Source: Cohnella mopanensis (GTDB taxonomy: Bacteria > Bacillota > Bacilli > Paenibacillales > Paenibacillaceae). Taken from it: a stretch of DNA of 64,000 nucleotides. Of the stretch, positions 17,401-26,023 are shown one piece after another (positions within the stretch are counted from its first letter, which is position 1; each line of letters starts with the position of its first letter). A program made the position numbers and the translations under genes. Under the pieces are notes generated by a model. That model ran no database searches. It was not told the DNA's origin and saw only the letters and a list, made by a program, of their open reading frames with translations. Location of the stretch: NCBI RefSeq assembly GCF_022352055.1, contig NZ_JAKRWM010000008.1, positions 186,001-250,000 on the forward strand, written 5' to 3'.

Positions 17401-18954
17401 CGGATAGTTGCCGCTCTGGGGGATCGTGCCGACTCCCGTTATCGCAGCCATAGCGGTATTTTTTCGTTTGGACAGCACTTGCGTATCGCGATCCCAATCT
17501 ATCAAAGGTTTGGCGAACGGATAGAACCCCGAAAGCACTTGAAGCATGCTGAGCAACAGATCTTGCTGGAAAGTATGATAACTGTCGCTATGAACGATGA
17601 GCCGGAACAATGAGCCGATCTCCCAGTCATCCATCGCCACCATTGAAACGATGTGCTGGGAAAGAACATCCATTGGATTATGCGGAATACGGATTTCCTC
17701 GATCTCGCGATTAGAGATCTGCTTGCACAATACTGCAAGCTCTGGCAAAATCGCCTTTTGCCTAGCAAGCAGCAATCCGCGGCTCGCTTCCCCCACGGCG
17801 TGGCCAGCACGTCCGATTCTTTGGATGCCGCGCGCGGCTTCCAAAGGAGAATCCAATTGAATGACAAGGTCGATATAGCCGACGTCAATACCCAGCTCGA
17901 GCGATGAGGTGGCTACGATACACCGCAGATTCCCTTCCTTCAGCAACCGCTCGACTTCCAAGCGCCGTTCGCGCGAGATGCTGCCGTGATGGGATCGGGC
18001 CATCTCGTAACCGACATGGTCGTTGAGCCGCAAACATACCCGCTCGCATAACCGTCTGCTATTGACGAATAAAATCACCGACCGGCAGCCTTCCATCGCT
18101 TGCACGATTCGGTCCAGCAACGGTAGCCATACGGCTTCCCTTGTCGCAGCGGGTTTACTCTGATCCGGCATCGAGATATTTACGGTTATGCTCTTGCTCA
18201 TCGCGCTCTCGATGATCGTCACGGGACGCGGATGCATCTCCCCTTCTTCTCCAACAACTGGACCAGCAACTTCCGGACGTTTGTCAGGACATTCCCAGCC
18301 TGCGAGAAACCGAGCTACCCTGTCCAGCGGTTTCTGGGTCGCCGACACGCCGATGCGCTGAGGCTCACTTGCGCAGCGATAGGACAATCTCTCAAGCGAC
18401 AGCGACAAGTGGGCGCCTCTTTTATCTGCGGCTAAGTCGTGTATCTCATCGATGATCACTTGTTCGACCGTCTCCAGCATCGCGCGCCCTCTGTCGGAGG
18501 ACAGCAATAAAAAGAGAGATTCCGGTGTCGTGATCAAGACGTCAGGAGGATTACGCAACATGGCGTTCCGCTTGCTCTGACTCGTATCTCCCGTCCGTAA
18601 TTCGCAACGAATGCCTGGCCATTCGAGCCCTCGTTCTGTAGCAAGCACTTGCAACTGATCTACAAATTGCAACACATGATGATGAATATCGTTATTTAAG
18701 GCTTTCAGAGGGGTCAGATAAAGGATTCGCACGCCAGCCTCCGCCGCGCGAGACCGCGTCCGAACAAGCTTATCCAGACAAGGGAGTAATGCAGCCAATG
18801 TTTTGCCTGAACCGGTTGGTGCGGCAATCAGCGTATGGCGACCCTCCCCGATCGCTTGCCATGCATGTTGTTGCACGTTAGTCGGTTCTCCGAACGATTG
18901 CGTGAACCAGGCGGATAGTACGGAATGAAACGGCACTCTCGTATTCAAATCCAT
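14473..18954 (-). CDS. lhr: Large helicase Lhr (superfamily 2)
   Basis: 1493 residues, the full length of Lhr. Motif I is APTGSGKTLAALLP (about 39-52), motif II IIDEIHDL, motif III SATQKP; the second RecA domain has VNSRRLCE, SSLELGIDVG and GIQRIGRAGH (motif VI). The winged-helix and Lhr-core domains follow to about 870, then the long C-terminal extension. Lhr is a 3'-to-5' DNA/RNA-hybrid translocase linked to DNA repair; in mycobacteria it is damage-induced. Start is set by AAGGAG upstream. A cognate nuclease or phosphodiesterase, often adjacent elsewhere, is absent here. Confidence 0.9.
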   Translation of the reverse strand: MDLNTRVPFHSVLSAWFTQSFGEPTNVQQHAWQAIGEGRHTLIAAPTGSGKTLAALLPCLDKLVRTRSRAAEAGVRILYLTPLKALNNDIHHHVLQFVDQLQVLATERGLEWPGIRCELRTGDTSQSKRNAMLRNPPDVLITTPESLFLLLSSDRGRAMLETVEQVIIDEIHDLAADKRGAHLSLSLERLSYRCASEPQRIGVSATQKPLDRVARFLAGWECPDKRPEVAGPVVGEEGEMHPRPVTIIESAMSKSITVNISMPDQSKPAATREAVWLPLLDRIVQAMEGCRSVILFVNSRRLCERVCLRLNDHVGYEMARSHHGSISRERRLEVERLLKEGNLRCIVATSSLELGIDVGYIDLVIQLDSPLEAARGIQRIGRAGHAVGEASRGLLLARQKAILPELAVLCKQISNREIEEIRIPHNPMDVLSQHIVSMVAMDDWEIGSLFRLIVHSDSYHTFQQDLLLSMLQVLSGFYPFAKPLIDWDRDTQVLSKRKNTAMAAITGVGTIPQSGNYPVHHLDSRAHLGELDEEFVQESRVGDVFQLGTSSWMIRDIRNDRVYVSEAGNRFSEIPFWRNEAGSRSFELGSKIGAFIREISERLELGNESGMEANESEINDRVYEWVHRNYGMDRYSAEELFSFIRSQHRACALPTDRQIVIEHYRDVMNQTHVIIHNHCGRTVNRTWLLAIERQFEQLLPYRLYGNAKDNGIEFVIPEWDSSWLRIMNQVTPANLESLLIEAVTGSPLLGIAFRRIAENSLLLSRSFTRTPLWQKRLRSEELLRGALPYAEQFPYLREAMSECLHDYLGYADLKKLLEQLVSGQMIILVKETPFPSPFAAQFIAEYVNMRVYEGDGLDESTRLQLLNVSKELAGQLFDSNAMDDSFSREAIEAVSQRLSVTEYPPRNENELVALLKSRGDSTAMEIGKLAGEPALKWLQSLHAANKVVPLDLTDDGEFRWIAADERDIYADFPNTPASVNFVLGRYADHVISFTEAELCERYPSLTLDKAKDAVEQLLGNDRIERAPYAADDSERIWSSSKVASRIVKLSISHARERAEPVDPARWCNQIAFMQHALQGSQQQGSEGLLTVIEKLQGLFLPLSHWETIIFPTRLSIYRKEQLDALCATGEVLWIGRKDEEDQEGKIAFFLASSKSLMAPFLDGSNPLQTKHPRLLKLLEEGGASFLTRLSREVDKPPSDLLMDLLDLAWEGRVSNDQFAPLRLQTNKKHANWTRTGSGLGRWYATSALLEATSTPGLDSTQKGLGANPTSAQLSSAEKGSPVLSWAHHLVQVYGLINKELVAKSTPYSWDTFYPVLKRLEEWGVLTRGTFIRGMSTLQFTTRELSETVRKPLPIVVESSPTVLSSADPANPFGMLIDWPQSGRGVSYARKPGNFLVLEGEQWLLWIENNGKRVFTLPRPDNSKPLTSDRKDQTAEQHATLLKSAFQSIIRKRKLVKIKVETWNGEPIAESEIGDYLLKLGAERDLRSLVFWSN

Positions 18955-19023
18955 ATCGTATAACGGCTCCTTATTAACGGAATCCTTCGATCCGATGTCC
19001 CTTAGGCCACGATGGGCCGCTAC

Positions 19024-20763
19024 TTATAGATTTTGCACATTATATAGCCTTGCATAAACCCCATCTCGCGCCATTAACGACTCGTGGGTTCCTCTCTCGA
19101 CGATCTCTCCCTGCTCGATGACGACAATCTGATCGGCATGGGTGATGGTAGAGAGACGATGCGCCACGACAAGCGTTGTCCTATTGTTCGTTAACGCCTG
19201 CAAGGATTCTTGGATCAGGTGCTCGGATTCCAGATCAAGCGCCGAAGTCGCCTCGTCTAGCACTAGGATGGCTGGATCTTTCAGGAACACTCGCGCGATC
19301 GCGATCCGTTGCTTCTGGCCGCCGGACAGCTTAACCCCTCGCTCTCCGATCTCGGTGTCGTACCCTTGCGGTAACCCCATAATAAAGTCATGCGCATTGG
19401 CACGCTTCGCGGCATCGATCATAAGCTCCTCCGATTGCTCCGGATTGCCTAGCAAAATATTTTCTCTCACGCTGCCGCTGAACAAGATATTATCTTGCAG
19501 CACCATGCCAATCTGCGAACGCAAGCTAATCTGCGTAACCTTCGAAATATCCTGGCCGTCAATTCGTATGCTGCCTTGCTGGATATCGTAGAAGCGCGGC
19601 AACAAGCTTATTAGCGATGATTTCCCACCGCCGCTCATACCTACGAATGCAACCGTCTGGCCCGGGTCAATCGTCAGCTCGATGTCGCGCAGCACGTCTT
19701 CGGTCTCTTCACGATAACGGAAAGAGACATTGTCGAATTCAATCCTTCCCGTAACTTTCTTGAGCGGCTTGGCCTCCTGATCGTCTTGAATGCCTATCGG
19801 CTCATTCAGCAGCTCCATTACCCGCTCCAAGGAAGCAGACGCTTGGGTAAGCTCCGTAGATGCGCTCACCAGGCGACGAAGCGGCGTATACAGTCGATCG
19901 AGATAAGCATAGAAAGCTATGAATTCCCCGATCGTTAATCCTTTCGTGATGACCATGTATCCGCCTCCGAACAAAATAATCAAAGGCGCGATTTCCGTTA
20001 ACGTATTAATGATGGCGTTCGTTAAAGCATTCCATCGGGTAAGCGCAAGCGCGCGTTCAAGAAATTTCCCGTTCTTAATTCCGAATTGCTTCTGCTCGTA
20101 TTGTTCCAGAGTAAAGCTCTTCACGACCGGCATGCCTGCGACGTGCTCGTTAAGATAACCTTGCATATCCGCAAGCGCCGCCGAGCGGGAACGAGCATAG
20201 GACCGAAGCCTCTTATATAGCTTAACGACGGCCAATCCATAGAAAGGTAAAATAAGGATGGCGAACAAAGTCAGAGTTGCATTCATATATAACATGATTC
20301 CTAGGGCGATCGTCAGCGTGAATAAATCCAGCCACACGTTCATCATGCCCGTCTCGACGATCGCTTTCGTCTGCTCGGCATCGTTGATCATTCTTGAGAT
20401 AATCTCTCCGGATTTACGTTCCTGATAGAATCGCAACGACAAGCGCTGCAAATGGCCATAGAGTTTGTTCCGTAGGTCGAATAGGATTCGGCTCGTAGTC
20501 AATTGGGCAAAGTATTGACGATAATATTCAATCGGATAACGAATGACCACGAATAATACGAACGACACCCCGATCAATTGCGCTAAACGCTCTAGCTTAA
20601 CCTCCTGAGAGAGATCCGCTAGCAATATATTATCTACCGCGTATTGCAGAAAAAGAGGCACGGCAAGCGGAATCGCGAATTTAAGCATACCGATGAGTAG
20701 CGTAACGGCGACTAACGCGCGATAAGGCTTAACGAACCTGAGATACATGCGAAATTCCTTCAT
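19024..20763 (-). CDS. ABC multidrug-type exporter (half transporter)
   Basis: 579 residues. A six-helix exporter membrane domain (about 1-320; KLYGHLQRLSLRFYQERKSGEIISRMINDAEQ) precedes an ATPase domain with Walker A GMSGGGKSSL, Q-loop MVLQDN, signature LSGGQKQR, Walker B ILVLDEATSALD and the His switch VAHRLST. All catalytic residues are present, so it should work as a homodimer. AGGGGAC lies just upstream of the ATG. The substrate (drug, lipid or peptide) cannot be assigned. It precedes lhr by about 70 bp on the same strand. Confidence 0.9.
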   Translation of the reverse strand: MKEFRMYLRFVKPYRALVAVTLLIGMLKFAIPLAVPLFLQYAVDNILLADLSQEVKLERLAQLIGVSFVLFVVIRYPIEYYRQYFAQLTTSRILFDLRNKLYGHLQRLSLRFYQERKSGEIISRMINDAEQTKAIVETGMMNVWLDLFTLTIALGIMLYMNATLTLFAILILPFYGLAVVKLYKRLRSYARSRSAALADMQGYLNEHVAGMPVVKSFTLEQYEQKQFGIKNGKFLERALALTRWNALTNAIINTLTEIAPLIILFGGGYMVITKGLTIGEFIAFYAYLDRLYTPLRRLVSASTELTQASASLERVMELLNEPIGIQDDQEAKPLKKVTGRIEFDNVSFRYREETEDVLRDIELTIDPGQTVAFVGMSGGGKSSLISLLPRFYDIQQGSIRIDGQDISKVTQISLRSQIGMVLQDNILFSGSVRENILLGNPEQSEELMIDAAKRANAHDFIMGLPQGYDTEIGERGVKLSGGQKQRIAIARVFLKDPAILVLDEATSALDLESEHLIQESLQALTNNRTTLVVAHRLSTITHADQIVVIEQGEIVERGTHESLMARDGVYARLYNVQNL

Positions 20764-20784
20764 CGGTTGTCCCCTTATCTAGAA

Positions 20785-20814
20785 AACAGCTCAACTCTCG
20801 CGAGTCAAGCTGTT
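20785..20814 (-). terminator. Terminator after the GNAT gene
   Basis: AACAGCT (20785-20791) / AGCTGTT (20808-20814) with an inner ACTC/GAGT pairing. On the reverse strand it ends in TTTT, between the GNAT stop at 20832 and the ABC start. Confidence 0.65.
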
Positions 20815-20831
20815 CACGTGGATGTTCCTAT

Positions 20832-21347
20832 TTATACTTTTTTCTCGTACTTGCTGAACTCTCCACTGGAATTGGAGGCTTTCCCCACGAATTCATAACC
20901 GAGACTTCTATAGAAACCGTTAAGCACCTCGTTATTCGCTAGGCAATCAAGTCGAATTACTCGTTTCCCCAATTTCGGAGCCTCGGTATCTACCCAGTTC
21001 ATTATATTTTTGCCGACGCCTTTCCCCGCGAACTTACGATTGATCGCAAGTCTATGAAGATAGATGGCAGAATTGTCTTTCGTACGTTCTCCCCATAAAT
21101 CCAGATCCCATGCGTTCGGTTGCTGCAGCAGGATAACCATGCCGACGATCTTCGGATCCTGACGGAAAATGTATACTTCACCCTTATTGATCGATTCCGG
21201 CGTGTTATGCGAATCTTCTCCTCTTAATAGCGCGTTCCATTGATTGGAACCTTTGCTGAGAAGCCATTCGGCAGTGTTGACGAGCAAACGCATGATCTCT
21301 TGCGTATCTTCCGGTTCGGCACGTGTGATGCTAGTAAAAAAGGTCAT
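20832..21347 (-). CDS. GNAT-family N-acetyltransferase
   Basis: 171 residues of the GCN5-related fold: an N-terminal helix pair with SNQWNALLRGEDSHNTPESI, the acetyl-CoA loop RLAINRKFAGKGVGKNIMNW (about 105-124), and LDCLANNEVLNGFYRSLGYEFVG near the end. The acceptor substrate is unknown. AGGAGG precedes the ATG by seven bases. It is a single gene with its own terminator. Confidence 0.88.
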   Translation of the reverse strand: MTFFTSITRAEPEDTQEIMRLLVNTAEWLLSKGSNQWNALLRGEDSHNTPESINKGEVYIFRQDPKIVGMVILLQQPNAWDLDLWGERTKDNSAIYLHRLAINRKFAGKGVGKNIMNWVDTEAPKLGKRVIRLDCLANNEVLNGFYRSLGYEFVGKASNSSGEFSKYEKKV

Positions 21348-21442
21348 ATGTTACCTCCTGAGTATGGGTTTATTGGCGAATATTCGGGAATTTAACTTGT
21401 GTTATCTTACCCGTGTTGCGTATGGATAAACCAACTCACGGC

Positions 21443-22198
21443 TTATTCCACATTAAAATCAAAGTACTTTTTCGGAAAGGGCTCATCCTTAAGCGTATAA
21501 TGCCACCATTCTTTGTCATACGGCTTGAAGCCGTACTTCATCATGGCCTTCTTGAGTATATTGCGATTCGCGGTTTGCTTCGCGGTGATCAGCTTCGTCC
21601 CGTGGCTGGAGATCGCTCCGAAAAAGTCGTAAGGACTCCCCATGTCGACGGGTTTTCCCGTTTTCTCGTAGACGAGCGTCAAATCCACCGTGCTTCCGCG
21701 CGAATGCCCCGATTTGGAAGCCACATACCCAAGCTTAAATACTTTGGTCTTGTCGACCTCTGGATAAAATTCTTTTTTCATCTTCGTATCCTTAGCGTCC
21801 TTAGCCCATCGTATAAAATGGTTAACCGCCTTCTGAGGACGGTACGCATCATAGACGAGCAGCAAGTACCCTTGACGCTTTAAATCGTCGTTGACTTTCT
21901 TAAGCGCGTTAGCGGCTTCGGCCGATAGTATCGGAACGGGGGCTTCGTATCCGTCAATTCTCTCGCCCACGAAGTTATAATCCGTAAAATAACGAATCTC
22001 GAATTTAGCTTCGGGAATAGTCTCGTCCAAGTAAACAAAACCTTTAGGCAGCTTTCCCCGTTTAACGACGGATGCCGCTTCGTCAACATTCACTTTCGTA
22101 TCCGCGGCGGTTACCGCCGGTGGCTGAGCAAGCCCGATAGCTAACAAACACGCAACGATCATAACAATTAACCCATTTGTTCTCACCTGTAAGATCAT
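21443..22198 (-). CDS. Exported D-Ala-D-Ala dipeptidase-like M15 peptidase
   Basis: 251 residues with a signal peptide (about 9-31, ending VTAA). The zinc site of the VanX/DdpX family is visible: [13 protein letters not shown] (His and Asp ligands) and EWWHYTL (catalytic Glu and His ligand), with [13 protein letters not shown] as substrate-binding motif. It should cleave D-alanyl-D-alanine outside the membrane. No vanH/vanA or VanRS partners are near, and an exported VanX relative would not confer glycopeptide resistance by itself, so peptide salvage or wall turnover is likelier. Confidence 0.85.
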   Translation of the reverse strand: MILQVRTNGLIVMIVACLLAIGLAQPPAVTAADTKVNVDEAASVVKRGKLPKGFVYLDETIPEAKFEIRYFTDYNFVGERIDGYEAPVPILSAEAANALKKVNDDLKRQGYLLLVYDAYRPQKAVNHFIRWAKDAKDTKMKKEFYPEVDKTKVFKLGYVASKSGHSRGSTVDLTLVYEKTGKPVDMGSPYDFFGAISSHGTKLITAKQTANRNILKKAMMKYGFKPYDKEWWHYTLKDEPFPKKYFDFNVE

Positions 22199-22285
22199 CG
22201 TTCGTTATTGCCCCGCTTCCCTCTCAAAGATATAATGAGATGCGTTATCATAGTTTTGGCTCTAGCCCAAAAGGGAGGAACGGTT

Positions 22286-22468
22286 GTGTCGGATACGAAT
22301 CGCGTCGATTGCATGAAATGCCGTTATTATTTCGTGACATGGGATCCCAATTTCCCCCGAGGCTGCAAAGCATTCGGTTTCAAATCCCACACGATGCCTA
22401 GCCTAACCGTTCTGTCCTCTTCAGGCAAAGCTTGTATGAATTTCGAACCCAAAGAACGCAAAACCTAG
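22286..22468 (+). CDS. Small cysteine-rich protein of unknown function
   Basis: 60 residues from GTG 22286, chosen because GGGAGG (22273-22278) is seven bases upstream. Further in-frame sequence upstream has no ribosome site. It has four cysteines in a CxxC ... C ... C pattern (DCMKCRYYFVTWDPNFPRGCKAFGFKS; GKACMNFEP), suggesting a small zinc ribbon. Proteins like this are sometimes labelled uracil-DNA glycosylase in databases, but it is far too short and shows no glycosylase motif. It overlaps the convergent YqkE-like gene by four bases. Confidence 0.75.
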   Translation: MSDTNRVDCMKCRYYFVTWDPNFPRGCKAFGFKSHTMPSLTVLSSSGKACMNFEPKERKT

Positions 22469-22740
22469 TTGTATTTCCGCCCGCTCGCAGAGCTATTGTT
22501 GAGCAGATATTCGAAGTCGTTATCCTTAAGCTTCTGCTCGGCTTGACGCGCTAGCTCCGCTTCCTTACGCTTCGCCTCTTGGCGCATCGCTTCCTCCTGC
22601 TTCATCGTCTCCGCTTGTAGCTTCAGCTTGGCCAAAGTATCCGCCCCGAGTCTGTCCTTGAGCGTAACCGGCTTATCTACGAAATCCGTTGCCGCTTGAG
22701 CGGATTGCCTTCGCTCTTCCTTCTTCTTGTTGTTCGCCAT
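22465..22740 (-). CDS. YqkE-like DUF3886 protein
   Basis: 91 residues, highly charged and helical. It starts ANNKKKEERRQSAQAATDF and carries the family core VDKPVTLKDRLGADTLAKLKLQAETMKQEEA followed by a coiled coil rich in Lys, Glu, Ala and Gln. This matches B. subtilis YqkE and the DUF3886 family, whose function is not known. It is 16 bp downstream of the PIG-L gene and is probably co-transcribed with it. Confidence 0.75.
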   Translation of the reverse strand: MANNKKKEERRQSAQAATDFVDKPVTLKDRLGADTLAKLKLQAETMKQEEAMRQEAKRKEAELARQAEQKLKDNDFEYLLNNSSASGRKYN

Positions 22741-22756
22741 ACCTTTTCAAGCTCCT

Positions 22757-23413
22757 TCATTTTTTGTAAATAACGACGAATTGCTCGTAACGCCTGCTCA
22801 TCTGCACTTCTTCTCCAAGGTTGCCGAAATATCGCTCTATCGCGTATTTCTGCGAATCATGGGCTCGCAGCGCAGCCGCCTTGACTTTCCATTGTTTCGC
22901 GACTTCCAGTGTCAAATCCGGCGTTCTTCCCTCTAAAGCCATTGCCGGGGACAACGAATAATACAAACGGCGTACCGATCGGCACAACCCGGATTCGAAA
23001 GCCAACGTCGTCGCCCGAGAGATCGCTACATGGTCCGGATGACCATTGCCGCCATCGGGAGGAAACGTAAATAAGGACTCCACGGCATACGTGTTAGCAA
23101 ACTCAGCGATTTGCGAAGCAAGTCGAGTCGTATCGATCTCGTTTAGCTTTCCGTCCGGATAGCCTAACTGTTGCAAGGCATCCAAGCCTAGAATAGCCGC
23201 TGCTTCCTCCATCTCCCCATCGCGGATGGCGGCTAATTCCTCACGGGATGCATCCGCGTAATCGCCGTTCTTATAACCCGCATCTCCTCTAGTCGCGAGC
23301 AGCAGAACAGGTTTCAGGCTTTCATCCGCTAATTGTCTAATCAAACATCCGCTCATGAAAGTCTCGTCATCCGGGTGAGCATATATGAACGCCGAGCGTC
23401 CTTCTGGGTACAT
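22757..23413 (-). CDS. PIG-L family N-deacetylase (BshB-like)
   Basis: 218 residues from the ATG at 23413, which follows AAGGAGG; upstream in-frame sequence overlaps the phosphodiesterase gene and is not coding. The zinc motif AHPDDE is near residue 11 and the second His site is GNGHPDHVAIS. The family includes N-acetylglucosamine-malate deacetylases of bacillithiol synthesis and other amidohydrolases. The absence of bshA nearby leaves the substrate open. It lies 29 bp after the glycerophosphodiesterase on the same strand. Confidence 0.85.
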   Translation of the reverse strand: MYPEGRSAFIYAHPDDETFMSGCLIRQLADESLKPVLLLATRGDAGYKNGDYADASREELAAIRDGEMEEAAAILGLDALQQLGYPDGKLNEIDTTRLASQIAEFANTYAVESLFTFPPDGGNGHPDHVAISRATTLAFESGLCRSVRRLYYSLSPAMALEGRTPDLTLEVAKQWKVKAAALRAHDSQKYAIERYFGNLGEEVQMSRRYEQFVVIYKK

Positions 23414-23442
23414 GGGAGTCCCCTCCTTTTTCTTTAATCGTC

Positions 23443-24363
23443 TTATATTCCCGAAGGGTCGAGATCCTCTTCGATCACTTCCTTGAAGCGATCGGGATAG
23501 TCCGTGTGAACGCCATCTACGCCCCACCTTAACGCCTTGTCCATATTGACCTGATAGTTGACTGTATAAACGTACATAAGCAAACCTGCTTCTTTCACTT
23601 TGTGCACGTAATTTTCGTTGATTCTTAAGAAGTTAGCCCCGACTCCGTTGGCATAACCGCCGATTTCGGCTAGAAAGGATTCCGAGATCGAAGCCGGTCT
23701 GTTATACCAAAGCAACTGGAACAATACGATATCCTTGTTCCATGCTCTAATCTTCTGTAGGCTTTCCTTGCTGAATGATTGTACTGCGACATGGTCTACT
23801 AGATCAAATTCCTCGACTAAAGCCCACATTTTCTCTTCGAGGCCCGGATTCTCTGCCGGCGACTTGGTCTCAAGCATATAATGCGCGTCTTTGCCGAAGG
23901 CTTCGAAAATTTCGCGTAGCGTAGGGATCTTCTCGTTCGCATATTCCTGTCTGGCATAAATCTGATGTTTCACGTTAAACCATGTTCCGGCGTCCAAAGC
24001 TTTAATCTCCGCCAAAGTCATATTCTTGACCCACCCAGATCCGTTCGTCGTCCGATTTACGGTCTCATCGTGAAGCGCGATGATCTCTCCGTCCTTGGTC
24101 AACTGTAAATCGATCTCGATGTAATCCGCGTTCATACGCAAGCCCATCCGATACGATGACAACGTACTTTCCGGCGCATAACCGGAAGCTCCGCGATGCG
24201 CGACAGTCATAATCTCGCTTTCTTTGGACAACACCTTGTTCAGAGGGGCCTCATTTCCTGTCAACCACAGCACGACTCCCGTCAAGGATAAGAGGAGAAA
24301 AAAGTGCATGGCGTAAAAATACAATCGCGGGATTTCCATCGGCTTGAGCCATTTACTGAGCAT
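23443..24363 (-). CDS. Membrane-anchored glycerophosphodiester phosphodiesterase
   Basis: 306 residues from the ATG at 24363 with AGGAGG upstream. One membrane helix (about 13-34, YFYAMHFFLLLSLTGVVLWL) anchors a GDPD barrel. The catalytic motifs are VAHRGASGYAPESTLSSY (His-Arg) and YIEIDLQLTKDGEIIALHDETVNRTTNG (Glu, Asp, His). It hydrolyses glycerophosphodiesters to glycerol-3-phosphate and an alcohol on the outer face of the membrane. The C-terminal VDGVHTDYPDRFKE is typical of the family. The following PIG-L and yqkE-like genes are close enough to share its transcript. Confidence 0.9.
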   Translation of the reverse strand: MLSKWLKPMEIPRLYFYAMHFFLLLSLTGVVLWLTGNEAPLNKVLSKESEIMTVAHRGASGYAPESTLSSYRMGLRMNADYIEIDLQLTKDGEIIALHDETVNRTTNGSGWVKNMTLAEIKALDAGTWFNVKHQIYARQEYANEKIPTLREIFEAFGKDAHYMLETKSPAENPGLEEKMWALVEEFDLVDHVAVQSFSKESLQKIRAWNKDIVLFQLLWYNRPASISESFLAEIGGYANGVGANFLRINENYVHKVKEAGLLMYVYTVNYQVNMDKALRWGVDGVHTDYPDRFKEVIEEDLDPSGI

Positions 24364-24487
24364 AGAACCTCCTGATGTCTGACTGAGCTTCCATAGCTCA
24401 GGGTACCGTTCTTTAAATGATACCACTTTTGCCGAAATTTCTCTCGCTCAATCTCGTGACATCTCCAATTAAGTTCAGAATAAAACG

Positions 24488-24515
24488 AGGACAACCCTCC
24501 TTAGAAGGTTGTCCT
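24488..24515 (-). terminator. Terminator after the EmrB-type MFS gene
   Basis: AGGACAACC (24488-24496) / GGTTGTCCT (24507-24515). On the reverse strand it lies 24 bp past the stop of the MFS gene and is followed by TTTTA. Confidence 0.75.
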
Positions 24516-24538
24516 GGCTGCTCTATGCCCGTATCGAA

Positions 24539-26023
24539 TTAGCTGCCTTGCTTCTCCAATTGCGCAGACGTTATCGTCTCCGAATGAGGTTTTACTTTCT
24601 TAATGAAGAATGCCAGCACAAGGGCAGCCACCGTCATCCACGTCGCAATAACGAAGGAATGATTAATTCCGTAGATCGTTCCTTGTTGCGTCGCTTCCAG
24701 AATTCCAGCTTTGTCGGTTTCCGCGATTTGGCCTTGAATCATCAAATGCTTCACACGGTCCGCGGCCGTATTCGTCATGATCGTCACGAGGAATGCGGTA
24801 CCTAACGCACCGGCTACGTTACGCAAGGTTTGGGACATGGCGGAGCCATGCGCATTCAAGCGTTGCGGCAACTGGTTCATACCCGCGGTCTGAATCGGCA
24901 TCATGAGCATGGACATCCCGAACATCCTTAATGTGTACATAAGAATCATGTGCGTGTACGTCGTATCGATCGTCAGTTTGCTGAATTCGTAAGTCGTGAT
25001 CACCGTAATGATCAATCCGACAACCGACAGCCAACGCGCACCGATTTTATCGAAAATAATACCCGTAATCGGGGACATAATGCCCATTAGGATCGCGCCC
25101 GGCAATAACAGTAGACCCGCTTCGAGAGGCGTGAAACCGCGAATTGTTTGTAAATAAATCGGCAACAGGATCATCCCGGAATACATCGACATCGTAATGA
25201 TCATATTGATGACGGTCGTTAAGGAATACATATTGTATTTGAACACGCGGAATTCCAAGATCGGCTTGTCGACCGTCCATTCTCTCCAGAAGAACAGCAC
25301 GAGCGAGATTGCGCCGATGACTATACTAGCTACGACGCGAGGACTATCCCAACCGTCATGTCCGGCATCGCTGAATCCGTACAACAAACCGCCGAATCCA
25401 AGCGTCGATAAAATGATACCGAGCGCATCAAGCTTAGGCGAAGACGTCTTGGTAACGTTCTTCATCGCAAACGCACCGTAGATTAATGCAAATAAGGAAA
25501 TCGGCAGAACGATATAGAACAAAACTCTCCAATTATAATGCTCCACGACCCAGCCCGACAGCGTCGGACCGATTGCCGGTGCGAAGATCATGGCTAGACC
25601 CATCATCCCCATCGCTTTCCCGCGTTCTTGAATCGGGAAGATCGTCAAGAAGATGATTGACATAAGCGGCATAAGGATACCCGCGCCTGCAGCTTGTATG
25701 AGACGGCCGCTTAGCAGCACCTCAAAGTTCGGGGCGACAGCGCACATTAGGGTACCAAAAGTAAATAATCCGACTGCCGTAATGAAAAGCTGACGGGTCG
25801 AAAATCGATCGATCAAATAAGCACTTACCGGAATTAAGACACCGTTCACGAGCAAGTATCCCGTAGCCAGCCATTGGATCGTGTTCGCGCTGATGCCTAG
25901 GTCGATCATCATTTTAGGCAACGCTACGTTCAGTAACGTTTGAGCGAGAATCGCGACGAACGCCCCGATTAACAGCGCGGCAACGATCGGACCTCTCTTC
26001 AACGTTGAATTAGTATGACTCAT
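24539..26023 (-). CDS. Drug efflux MFS transporter, EmrB/QacA (DHA2) family
   Basis: 494 residues with 14 predicted membrane helices, the number of the DHA2 family. Motif A-like YLIDRFSTRQLF follows helix 2, and motif C-like GMMGLAMIFAPAIGPTLSGWVVEHYNWR spans helix 5. It should export lipophilic drugs by proton antiport. Its start overlaps the marR stop by 14 bases, so the pair is translationally coupled. A MarR-type palindrome upstream of marR should control both. A second protein of similar sequence is encoded at 47620-49080. Confidence 0.92.
   Translation of the reverse strand: MSHTNSTLKRGPIVAALLIGAFVAILAQTLLNVALPKMMIDLGISANTIQWLATGYLLVNGVLIPVSAYLIDRFSTRQLFITAVGLFTFGTLMCAVAPNFEVLLSGRLIQAAGAGILMPLMSIIFLTIFPIQERGKAMGMMGLAMIFAPAIGPTLSGWVVEHYNWRVLFYIVLPISLFALIYGAFAMKNVTKTSSPKLDALGIILSTLGFGGLLYGFSDAGHDGWDSPRVVASIVIGAISLVLFFWREWTVDKPILEFRVFKYNMYSLTTVINMIITMSMYSGMILLPIYLQTIRGFTPLEAGLLLLPGAILMGIMSPITGIIFDKIGARWLSVVGLIITVITTYEFSKLTIDTTYTHMILMYTLRMFGMSMLMMPIQTAGMNQLPQRLNAHGSAMSQTLRNVAGALGTAFLVTIMTNTAADRVKHLMIQGQIAETDKAGILEATQQGTIYGINHSFVIATWMTVAALVLAFFIKKVKPHSETITSAQLEKQGS

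Noticed and set aside
21443-22198. Vancomycin-resistance vanX
   Set aside because: The enzyme has a signal peptide and no vanH, ligase or VanRS partners; resistance VanX is cytosolic and clustered.
22286-22468. Uracil-DNA glycosylase
   Set aside because: Only 60 residues and no glycosylase motif.
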